Positions 32,340 through 42,849 of a stretch of DNA of 64,000 bases are shown piece by piece. A model generated the notes under the pieces. The model searched no databases. It worked only from the letters and a program-made list of their open reading frames with translations, and had not been told where the DNA came from. Position numbers and translations under genes: made by a program. How positions within the stretch are numbered: position 1 is the stretch's first letter; each line of letters opens with the position of its first letter. The stretch covers positions 558,001 through 622,000 of the forward strand of contig JAULSN010000002.1 in assembly GCA_033439765.1 (NCBI GenBank), read 5' to 3'. The DNA comes from Lasiosphaeria ovina. Its lineage: Eukaryota; Ascomycota; Sordariomycetes; Sordariales; Lasiosphaeriaceae.

Positions 32340-35300
32340 CTACCCAGGCCATCTACGACGGGGTAAAACCAGGCCCTACCTTTACCATCCAAGGTAGTAC
32401 TCGCTCGTAGCGCCGGGGACAGAAAGCCACACCTCTACCGGTAACTATTAACGCCGATACGGGGGTACAAGTCAACTGCGTAAATCACCGATTCTGCCGG
32501 GTATATTATATCCCCATGCTCCCGGAGGCCGAAGGCCTCGACCTACCGCAGCTTATTAACCCTGACGGTAGCCGGATCAAGAACCACGGCATTTTCCACC
32601 TTACTCTCCAACTCACTAATATGTACGGGAACCCCCGTACCGTATCTCAATTCTTCTACGGGGTTAAGCGGCCAAAGGGGGCCCCACCAATACTATGGGG
32701 GAACCCGGGTATGGGATCAGAGGGCGTGGTTCTTCATACCGCCCTCAACGCCTTCGAATAGGGCCGTTACTCGGAGATCCTGCCGGGGGAATTCGCCCGA
32801 GACGTCCTTAACGGCGTACCCGCCTTTACGGCCATAGTCTCTAACGTAGTTATCGGGCCCGAGGAGGACCATATCGATACCCTCGACGGCCCGATGCAGG
32901 AGCCAAACCCAGAACCTTTACCCCCGGAGCTCGTACACCGCTCAGCCGTCTTCTCGGAATAAGCATCTCGGGAGCCTAACACCCTCGAAGGAGCCGAGTA
33001 CTATATCGATCTTATAGAGGGGTCTACACCGCCGCAGGGCCATATTTATCCCCTTAGGCAAGCCCAATTGGACGAACTAGCTCTCTATATCTAGGAGAAC
33101 CTCGCTAACGGCCGTATCGTGGAAAGCAGCAGCCCTGCCGGAGCCCCAGTTATTTTCGTCCCTAAGAAGGATGGAAGCATACGCTTGTGCGTCGACTACC
33201 GGGGCCTAAACAAGATCACTATTAAGAACCGGTACCCTCTACCACTCATCAGCGACCTTATAGACCGCCTTATAGGTGCCCGGTTCTTCACCAAGCTCGA
33301 CCTCAAGGATGCCTACTACCGGATCCGGATCCGCAAGACCGATCAATGGAAGATAGCCTTCAAGACCCGCTATAGCCAATTCGAATATACTATTATGCCG
33401 TTCGGCTTGACTAACGCGCCGGCCACCTTCCAAGCCTATATCAATAGGGCCTTAGCCGGCCTAATAGATATATTTTGTATCGTCTACCTCGATAATATCC
33501 TTATCTACTCCACTACCCGTAAGGAGTACACCCGCCATATCCTAGAGGTGCTCGACCGTCTCGAACAAGCCCAGCTCTTCGCTAAACGGTCAAAATACTC
33601 CTTCTACTAGGACCAAGTCGAGTTCCTAAGCTTCATTATTAACTACCAAGGTATCTCAATAGACCTCGAGCGGGTTAAGGCAATCCAAGAATAGCCCGTA
33701 CCCTAGTCAATACGAGAGATATAAGTCTTCCTCGGATTCGCCAACTTCTACCGCCGGTTTATCTAGGGGTATTCTAGGATTACAGCCCCTATTACCGTAC
33801 TACTAAAAGGAGAGGCCACTAACCCTTTCCGATGGCCACTAGAGGCCGATACCGCCTTCAACCACCTCAAAGCAGCGTTTAGTCAAGCAGGTTTCCTTAC
33901 CCACTAGGATCCAACCTACCAGACTAGAGTCGAGACCGATACTAGTAATAAGGCGATCTCCGGGATCCTCTCACAGCTAGTCGACTCTCAATAGCGCCCT
34001 ATAGCCTACTAGTCAAGGAAGCTCACCGATACCGAGCTCCGGTGGGCCACCGGGCAGAAGGAACTTATCGCTATCATCGAGTCCCTCGAGCACTAGGGCC
34101 ACTACCTAGGCGGCACCGACTAGAGGTTCGTAGTTCTCACCAATTACAAGGCCTTAAAAGGGGTAATCGTAGCCCCAGCCCGAGACCTCAAGGGCCGCTT
34201 AGCTAGATGGGTATACCGCCTATCTCCTTTCGATTTCGACCTCGAATATCGACCTGGGGCTACCAACCCCGCCGACCCCCTTTCAAGAAGACCGGACTAT
34301 ATAGTAGGAGAGATTGCCTACGACGATATATTACCCACCTTAACGAAGAAGCTGTAGTTAGCTAGGGAGTTACTAGCAGTAGTAAGGGCAATCGTGGCCC
34401 AGATCAAGGCCGGGGCATAGAAGAAGTCGTACTCCCGGAAGTACCGTAGAGCGGTAAAACGAGTTGAATAGACCCTTCAATATCCTCGAGTTAAAGGTGT
34501 GGCTAGGGTTTCGGCTATAACGCGCTTTGCCCTCGGGGCCACCGGACGCGTGGCGTTTAATAAAGCGGAGCCCCGGGAAAGGAGCCACCAGCGGGACAGA
34601 AGCACCCCGACGGAGGGGCTGGGACGCCGTACTAGGAGAACTACTACGGACTCGCCAGAGCAGACGATCTCGCCGGGGCGGTTAGATTAGAGGGTCGAGG
34701 GGTAACTAAAGCCAGACGCTCAGGGTACCGACCTATTAATTCCTTACGCGGTTACGGCAGAGGTTTACGCCGGTAAGGCAGCTAAGGAACAGGATCCTAG
34801 GCATAGATTCTATAGGTCGATTATCGCCCTACAGAAAGGGGATCTCGAATATAGAAGCCGTATTAAGGAGGTGCTCGAGGATCAAAGAAACGCGGGTACT
34901 AGGCCTACAGGGAAACCAGGGAATAACAACACGCGTATGGGTACTGGATTCTAGGGCAGACTAGGAAACAACAGCGTTGATAACGCGGGTACTAGGCCCA
35001 TAGGGAAACTAGGGAATAACAATACAAGGCGTATAGGTACTAGGTTCTAGGGCAGGCTAGGAAACGATAGCGTTAATAATAAGGGGGCCCTCCGATATAA
35101 AGGCAGGCTAGTAATCCCAGTAGCGCTAGTAGTACGAAGAGAGCTGATACGCTTATACTACGATAACCCTAGAGCCGGGTATTTTGGGAGCTACAAGATA
35201 GTGGACCTATTAAAGCGAAGATTCCACTAGGAAAATCTAGACGTAGAAGTACAAGCTTATACAAAATAGTACCAGGTATACCTCGGTAACCGATAACCAA

Positions 35301-36372
35301 GGCACAAGCCATACGGGAAGCTCAGCTCCCTACCGCTACCTACCCAACCTTTCGAAGAGATTAGCCTAGATTTCATTACGAAGCTACCCCCTTACTAGTA
35401 TAAGGACCGTATCGTAGATACCATCCTAGTAGTTATAGACCGGTTCACGAAAACCGCGCTCTTTATCCTAACTACTACTACGGTTACGGTAGCCGAGTTA
35501 GCCCAGCTACTCTACGAGCATATGGAATGCCGATTTGGCACACCAATAGGTATGGTCTCCGACCGAGATTCCCTATTAACTAGCAATTTCTGGGTGGAGC
35601 TCTCCAAAGCTCGCCAAGTCAAGCAGAGGCTCTTAACAGCCTACCACCCGTAGACCGATAGCCAGTCGGAACGAACATACTAAAGCCTATAGCACTATTT
35701 AAGGTACTTTACCGACGAAGAGGCCCAGTGGGCACCACTACTCTACGAAGCGGAGTTTGCGTATAACAACAGCGTATACGTAACCATCGGAGCGAGCCCG
35801 TTCGAGGCCCTATACGGCTACAATCCTCGGATAGCGTATTACGTACCCTCTACATAGCTGAAGGTGCAAGGGGTTTACGAGCGGCTAAGCAAGCTAGTAT
35901 ACCTAAGGGAGAGGTTGTACCACTACTAGCAGAAGGTAGTGGACTCCCAGAAGAAATACTACGACGTACGACACTAGTAGATCGAATTCGAAGTAGGAGA
36001 GACAGTTGGACTCTCTATACAGAATTTCCGATTCAAGGCAGGAAGGAAGCTAGCACCAAGGTTCATCCCAGTCAAGATCACGGAAAGGATCGGCACGTAG
36101 GCATACCGGGTCGAACTACTAGCCAAGTACGCCCGGCTCCATAATGTCTTCCTAGTCTCCCTATTAGAAAAGTGGTCGGTAGCCGAAGGCCAGAAGGTAC
36201 TACCACTACTAGAGCTAGTAGAAGGAGAGGAGGAGTGGGAAGTAGAAGACATCGTGGAATATAAGGATGAAGGAGAACGAAAAAGGTTCCTAGTCAAATA
36301 GGTAGGCTGGCCAGCAGAATACAATACCTAGGAACCTAGGGAACACTTGGCCAACGTATAGAAGGTGCTATA
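32340..36372 (+). pseudogene. pol: Gypsy B pol with chromodomain
   Basis: Protease (INADTGVQVNCVN near 32450), then RT with [50 protein letters not shown] and YLDNILIYS, where Asn (33494-33496) replaces the second catalytic Asp. RNase H and integrase follow: ISLDFITKLPPY, VVIDRFTKTALF, DRDSLLTSNFWVEL, then the TDSQSERTY region. It ends in a chromodomain at about 36230-36372 (EWEVEDIVEYKDEGERKRFLVK, stop, VGWPAEYNT). TAG stops occupy Trp and Gln positions throughout. Confidence 0.9.
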
Positions 36373-36472
36373 ACGATACGAGAAAAAAGCAAAACAAAGG
36401 CACAGGAAGTGGAATAACTAAAAAGTCATTAATCCACGAGCACGACCCGCAGGCCGTGCCCATGAACCAAGA

Positions 36473-36544
36473 TGCCCCGAGGAGGATTCGAACCCCCAAC
36501 CTCTAGCAAAGATACTAGGGTGTTAACCACTATACTACCGCGGC
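36473..36544 (-). tRNA. tRNA-like sequence, probably a tRNA pseudogene, inside gypsy B
   Basis: A 72-base minus-strand segment starting GCCGCGG and ending TCGGGGCA. The acceptor stem pairs except at one position. The A-box (TAGTATAGTGG) and B-box (GGTTCGAATCC) are well spaced. The T stem GGGGG/CCTCC and T loop TTCGAAT are intact. The anticodon stem CTAGT/GCTAG closes on only six bases (ATCTTT), one short, so no anticodon can be assigned. It lies between the pol end and the polypurine tract. Confidence 0.5.
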
Positions 36545-36624
36545 GCTTTTGCTCTTATTGGAGGAAGGATAATAGACAAGGTTCAAGATCGACGAGGACG
36601 TCGATCTACGGGGGGGGGGATAGT

Positions 36625-36888
36625 TATAAGGAAAGAGTACCCTAAGCACGTGCGTACACCTTTGTGTGCGCCCACCACCTGTCACTAACTGGCCAGACCA
36701 CTGCCAGTTGGCATAGCTATTGCCGTCATAAGGAACGGAGCCCCTGAGCATGTATATAAGTAGCGGCCCTCGCCCACCTTCCTTTACGAGGGCCAGGTTG
36801 AAGTCTTACACCAATGCCACTCATTGCTCGCCCTTCTTCTTGCCTATATTATGACCACCTTAATCAGGCGTACCTGCCCTCTCTTACA
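36625..36888 (+). repeat. Gypsy B 3' LTR
   Basis: 264 bp partner of 30814-31077. Begins TATAAGG, where the expected TG end is mutated to TA. Confidence 0.95.
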
Positions 36889-36949
36889 AATAGCTGGTTA
36901 CGCGAGTCGTACACTTTGTGATAATAGCCGTAAGTACGGCCAGATACCT

Positions 36950-39191
36950 ACTGCTTCTTAGTATCTTGGATGCGTTCAAAATACGCTGCGTTATAGGGGG
37001 AATAGGTCCTAAGATGTCCGAGCTTGGCTCTAGTGGAAGGAAATATCTCGTGGCATTTGTAATAGGTATGGTACCGATCGATCACGGTGACGTAATATAC
37101 TACCTCGGCGTCTGAGTCGAGGCTATCGGAATTATCGGAATAGTGGCTGGAAGAGTCTCCATTAGAGTCATCGCTATCCGCCTCCTACGCGTAATAGGCT
37201 CCTCCCTTCCCTTTATCTTCGCGAGGCTTATTAAAGCGAGGTCGGTCGTAGCGAGGTCTATCGTAGCGAGGTCTATCTTCCTACTTCCTCTTATACTTCG
37301 ACTCCTTATCCTTATCTTCTTTCTTGGGGTCCTTATTATCGCGAGGGTAGTCCTTACGAGGCTCTTTATCTAGGTACCTGGTTTTGGAGTTATCCTAGGT
37401 AATACGACGTCGCGGGTAGTTATTAGAATAGGTAGACTTAGAGGACTTCTTTTTCTCCCTCATTTCGTCCTTATATATGGCGGTAATAATGGCTCGTTTA
37501 GAAGATACTAGCCTAATATAGTCGGATAGGGAGTTAGCTTCGTTAGGGGGCGGTATAACTCGCTTAATACCTAACTCGAATCGTACCCAAATTTAAGTAA
37601 GGACTCCAAGCCAATTACTATTATCTTAGTTAAGGATTCCGGCTACTTTAGCGTAGCGAATCTTATACTATATAAAACGGATTATAGCCTTCGCGTCGTT
37701 ATCGACGTCTTCGACCTTGAGCCTACCGGAGTTGTACTCGGCTATAGCTAACGCGATGTCTAGTTGGTAGTAGTCGATGAGGGCTCTTATTATACCTCCT
37801 AATCCTTCGCTTCGTAACTTGATTCTATCTTTAGGAGTAAGCTCTAAAGTCCACTAAAGTAGGGCGGAACCGCCTAGTAATATCTGAAAGAAAGAAGCTA
37901 TTTAGGCTACCGAGTCGTTACGCGTAGCTAGCTCTTTAATAAAGGATTTAACGCGTAGCTTAAAGGTATATATATTAGAGAAGACGACGTTCTTCCTATC
38001 GGTGGTTATGCCGACCCTATTGGGGTCGTCGCTATCTAGGTTGAACTACCCGATTTCCTCGCGCTTAATCTTATAGTGGACTAGTTATAAGATAGTAAGG
38101 TTGGCCTAGGTGCCTACTAAGTCCCCAGTATACGAGGTGGTAGTATACCGAGCTTGCCTATCGTTCCTGTCCGGTCGACGACCGTTACCTCCGTTGCCCT
38201 GGTTCTTCTATCTACGCTACGGCCGGTTAGACCTAAAGTCAGGTCCGTCCGAGTCGTCATCGCCGTTAGAAGGGTCACTATGCCCCTATCGATAACGCTA
38301 GGGGGGTGGGTTCCGCGGAACTATAGGCTAGGTGGACTATCGCGAAGGGCGAAGTTGGTTACTAGCCGGCTGGTTAGGAGGGTTGTTTCCTTAGCCCTGA
38401 GCTTGAGGGCCCTACTAGTTGCCGGTTTATAGTAGTAGAGTGATATATTACTATAGCTAGGCTAACTACTATTGAAATAGGCTACTTTAGCGAGGGCCGA
38501 ACTAAGAAGTAGGTATAGATCGGTTCGGGATTTGGTGGTACTTACGAGGACCCGTAGTAGGAATTGGGTTCTATACTATAAGGGTTGGGTTAGGCTAATC
38601 GTAAAATCGTGCCGCTTAGCCGGTAGATAGGCCAGAAGTATTTAGTTCGATATATGAGTTATCGAAAGGATTTAGGGCTAGGGGAAGGCTCTAGGGTCGA
38701 TCGTCTCTAAAAGGACTAGCTCCGAATATAGCTAGTCTAATAAAGGGATCGACTAATAAGGGACGCCGAGCGGTAGGGGCTGGGGAGGGGGCCGCAGTAC
38801 CTATAAGTACGTCGAGAATGAGCTACATTTACTTACTTAGGTTAGTATAAGAGTCTTTAAGGTCGTTTCTCTACTTATCCATCTCTATCCTAAGAGCGTT
38901 ATTCTACTCGTTTATATTATTCGTAGTATTCTTAATAATCCTATCGAGAGTACTCGTAACTCTCTTAAAACCCTAGTTAACTTTCTTATTTAGCTACCTA
39001 ACGTCCTACTAGACGGCTTTATTCATCGTCTCTAGGTAAGTAAGCGACGAAATATTGGGCTTAAGCTCGGTAGGGCGTTTAGCGACGGGCTTCTCGGGAG
39101 TATTATTCTGAGTAGCCACTACGGATAGGGTGCGGGACTCGCGGGGAATTACGTTCCTGGTAGGGGTATTGGGGCCCTTTCCGAAGTCCAT
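36950..39191 (-). pseudogene. gag: Gypsy A gag, heavily mutated
   Basis: It starts near ATG 39191 (MDFGKGPNTPTRNVIPRES). The rest of the minus-strand frame is crowded with TAG/TAA. Position between the 5' LTR (39909-40169) and the protease fits gag; no clear domain survives. Confidence 0.6.
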
Positions 39192-39908
39192 TATTCTTAA
39201 CTACTATTAGGTGCTTTGGGGAAGCTTATTATATTAGCCGAGGGCTAATCCTTCGGTATTGGTATTATCGGGGTCGAGAAAGTCTCCGGTCTCGTCGTTA
39301 TCTAATATAGTTACCTAAGGGCCCTATAGAGCGGCCATTACTTAACCTATTATCGATCAACCAATTTTGAGAAAGAAGATAGTTAGTATGACTTTATGGA
39401 ACGCTCCTACTAACTACTTCCAGTCTCCCTAAGGATTATCTGGGTATAGAGGCTTGGCTTTTCTACCGCCGCCGTAAGGCTTATCGGTGAAGTTTAGTAT
39501 ACCCGTAGCGTCTGGGATTAGAGTCCAGGATTAGGGTGGGCTTGGCCATAGCCTTCGCGAAGAGAGGTCTGGAGCGGGGATAGGCAAGGTGCCTTAGGGG
39601 AATCGCGTTGCCAGTAGACGGCGTTAAGATGCGATGCTTGATAATACCGCGATCTTACCCGCCTAGCGCTGCTTAATTAATCCCCGAAGGTTATTCGATT
39701 GATAGCTGAGGCGGTTGGCTAGAGTCCTTATGAACTTTTGCCCAAGCGGGGGGGAAAATTTTTCTAACTGCGGGCGCGCCTCCGGTCGGAATATCGCGTA
39801 CAGGTTTTTGGTACGTCTTCAATTGAATTATCGCACCAAGAGGGTTGAACTCTTGAACTCACGATGCTGGTGACTGGTTACTTGATGCGTGTAGTCGCTG
39901 GTACTATT

Positions 39909-40169
39909 TGATAGGGAAAGGCAGCTTATATCACTAATGTGGTGGTAGAATTATGTGTGTAGAAGGTTGAAAAGGAAGGTGGTGTGCCCTGCAGCGGGGA
40001 TATGCCCCGCGCAGGTGGCAGTATTAACTGCCAGTGCACACCGCCTACTTGCCCGCCTTCAGCTAGTCTAGGGTGCTGCTTATGTAATGTATAGGGGGTG
40101 CACGCGCCATGTGCGCGTAGAGGGCCATGTCAATTGTTGACATATGTAATTGAGGCCATTCCCGTATCA
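39909..40169 (-). repeat. Gypsy A 5' LTR
   Basis: 261 bp, partner of 25836-26096, followed by the TCAAA target duplication at 40170-40174. Confidence 0.95.
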
Positions 40170-40174
40170 TCAAA

Positions 40175-40670
40175 GGCCCAAAATAACTAATATCTAAAGG
40201 TTGGAGTATATATAAAGAGTATAGAGGTATATAAAGTATAATAATATTATACTCTTTATAATAGTTGTCGAATTCTTTAGAGTAGTGGCTTTCGTAGCTA
40301 TTAAGGATTAATAACCGGTATATACCCTTTATACGAGATGCTATATAGAAATCGAAGTGACGAATCTAATCTATACCTTTCTCATTCGTAGTCCAGCCAT
40401 TATTAGTTATTACGATACACTAGTCGGCCGGGAGGTTATATTCTTCATACTAGTTAGTAAGGTAATATTACCTAACTAAGATAATAAATAGTAGGATAGC
40501 CCAGCCTAGAGCATTTACTCCTTGGATAACTATAGCCCACTCTCGATTACTAAGCTAGGCCTATTTAGCCTTACTACGCCCGTCCGAGGTAGTAACTACT
40601 ATAGTAGCGATAATAATACCCATTATAAAGCTAGTCTCGTCGAAATTATAGATATCGTCGTTAAGGATAC
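40175..40670 (-). pseudogene. Fot-type transposase, catalytic (DDE) part
   Basis: The minus-strand reading has LNDDIYNFDETSFIMG (first catalytic Asp in NFDET), NREWAIVIQGVNALGWAI, NNGWTTNEKG and LLILNSYESHYSKEF. The family normally has LDGHESH at the last block. Here Asp, Gly and His are Asn, Ser and Tyr, three changes each explained by TpG or CpA to TpA, and the catalytic Asp is lost (codon 40300-40302). It lies between gypsy A and gypsy C and joins in frame to both outer fragments. Confidence 0.9.
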
Positions 40671-40914
40671 TGTCACGGCACGGCCGAACTGAGGTCCGTG
40701 GTGCCGCAACCATGCCCTAGCTGCAAGCCCTAATGTCGAGGCCCCACTCCTCCCAATCGGGACTAGGGCCACGACCCCGCACACCACCACAAAACTGCCA
40801 GCCTACAGGGTACGCAGGCTTCTTCTTTTCCTTTTCCTTTCTTTAGCTTAGTTATCTACGAATCTAGTCACTATTTACTTGCAGCCTCGTCTCTTGTATA
40901 TGCCTGCCTTCATA
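40671..40914 (+). repeat. Gypsy C 5' LTR
   Basis: 244 bp, TGTCACGG to CCTTCATA. Eight differences from the right LTR, all CpA/TpG versus TpA. Flank GATAC (40666-40670) is repeated at 47419-47423. Confidence 0.95.
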
Positions 40915-41083
40915 TTTAACTAAGCTCTTTTCCTTTGCCTGGGAAGGCCCAAATAATATCCCACCCTTAATTGACGACCGCGTACGACTACGCGAGAAGA
41001 ATCGTCAGGAACCTAGAACCCCCTAGAACTAATACGCGGCGCGATCGCCACGTACTACCGATATTATGCCCTAGAGCACTTCG

Positions 41084-42830
41084 ATGTCGAAGCCTGAGCG
41101 CGAGCGTGCTTAGTAGGAGGTTAGGTTTAACCTAGAAGCCGCAGAGAGCTTCATTAATAGCGACAAGCGTCGACCTAATACCTCGCTACGTCGAAGATCG
41201 ACGGTAGTCGGTATCAGTATCGATTACGCCATAGTAACTACCTAAGGAAGTCCCCAGGGCAGTCGTTCAGGAACACCTGAACTAGAGAACCTATCGGAAT
41301 AGATCCAAGGAATAAAGGGTCTTCTTCCCGATATTCGTTTTACTAATACGATAGAAGACCTAGTCAAAGACCTGGTAGCCCGACTATAGACCTTGGTAGA
41401 TGTCAACCCCTAGAGCGGAAAAACGGCCCTAGTTATTCCCTTCCAGGTTCTTGTAGAAGCTAACGAGGGTTAGATCCCTTTCGAAGGCTAGATAGACTAT
41501 AATAACTTTACTAAGCTAGTCTATAAGCACCTAGAGAGCATATTCATCGAGTTCAAGTTACGCTATAATATAATAATCGCCTATAAGTAGTAGGCAATAG
41601 ACCTCTATTCGGTCGCTATCGACCTCGACCGTACTATCGTACAAATATACGATAAGATAACTCTTTTTTCAGCCTTAATTAACGATTAGGCCAAGCGTCT
41701 TAAGGATGAACTCTTTAGTACTATAAATAAGAAAGAAGATATCTAGGAGTAAGTGGCAAATCTCCAAGGAGATAAGAAGAAACTAAGTAAGCAAATTACG
41801 AGCCTTAACGCCGTAATCGCGACCTATCTTATTAATATATTCCCGAACCCACGTACTACGGAAGGTCCTCCTACTCCCCTAAGATAGAGATCTACTAGCC
41901 GTAGAGTTACCCCCCTTACTAACGTAACGGAGGTCTTAGCTAGATCCAAGATAGATCGTAGTACTAAAATGACCGACCCCCCGGTCTTCTCGGTAGATAA
42001 GTCTAAGGATTAGGTGACCTTTAATATATAGTACTAACTAATAGAGAATAAGTTAGAGGGAAATGAAGACTACTTCGTTACCGATAGGACCAAAGTCTTT
42101 TATATCTAGGGACGACTAGGTAGAGACGTAGCCCTGAACCTCCTTCCTTATATGAGAACGGGCACCCCTAACTAGATTACTACTTTAGAGGAATTACTAA
42201 GTTACCTATAGAATAAGTACTACGACCAATTTGAGGAAGACGAAGCCCTATCTAAGTACGAGAAACTAGTCTTTCGACCTAGAGATGACTTTCCTAAGTT
42301 CAAGAACGAGTTCGTTCGCCTAGCTGGGTAGTACTAGAAGCCCAAGTCTAAGTGGAAGCGCGAGTTCAAGCATAAGTTAACTACTATACTCCAGACCAAC
42401 CTCGTAGTCTCTTACGAAGACCCTGGTATTAATTTCGAGAAGTATACTCGCTTAGCCTTAGCTATATCCCTAAGTCTTAAGTAAGGATAGGAGCGTCGGA
42501 AGGATACCCCTTCCGGAGCTAAGAATAGTAACGGTAACGTAAGGCGTACCCCTACTACGTAGCCTACGGCTAAAGGATCCGGACCGTTAAGAAGCCGACT
42601 TAGTAAGGAAGAAATCGCCCAATTCATTAAGGAGGGTCGTTGCTTCTATTACCGTAACCTCGGACATACCAAGTTGGAGTACCCCGAAAAAGCCGCCGCA
42701 GATAAGGCAGCTTAGGATAAAAAGAAGCCCTCGGTAGCCTCCGTTAGCAAGAGCAAGAATAAGAAGGAGAAGCCGGCCGATACGGATTCCGGTTCCACCA
42801 GCTCCGATATTTCTAGCGATTCGGAAAACT
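41084..42830 (+). pseudogene. gag: Gypsy C gag with mutated zinc knuckle
   Basis: It begins at about ATG 41084 (MSKPERERA then stops). Later blocks include FVRLAG and KYTRLALAISLSLK near 42.3-42.5 kb. The knuckle reads CFYYRNLGHTKLEYPEK, in which two of the expected Cys residues are Tyr. It ends in a Ser/Asp/Lys-rich tail. Confidence 0.75.
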
Positions 42831-42849
42831 AAAGACCCTGGGGAATATG

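Larger units (their letters stand above)
30814..36888 (+). mobile_element. Gypsy B: chromodomain Ty3/gypsy element nested in gypsy A
   Basis: 6,075 bp, plus strand, LTRs of 264 bp (30814-31077 and 36625-36888) with TGTAAG/CTTACA-type ends and target duplication AATAG. A G-rich polypurine tract (about 36607-36620) precedes the right LTR. Gag, protease, RT, RNase H, integrase and chromodomain follow in order. The reading frame carries many TAG codons at Trp and Gln positions. Confidence 0.95.
25836..40169 (-). mobile_element. Gypsy A: chromodomain Ty3/gypsy element, itself split by gypsy B
   Basis: LTRs of 261 bp, target duplication TCAAA, minus-strand orientation. Without gypsy B it is about 8.25 kb. 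Gag lies at about 36.95-39.19 kb and pol at about 26.2-30.7 kb, in the gypsy order of protease, RT, RNase H, integrase, chromodomain. The internal part is full of TAG/TAA stops, but the chromodomain end and the LTRs are much less changed. Confidence 0.93.
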
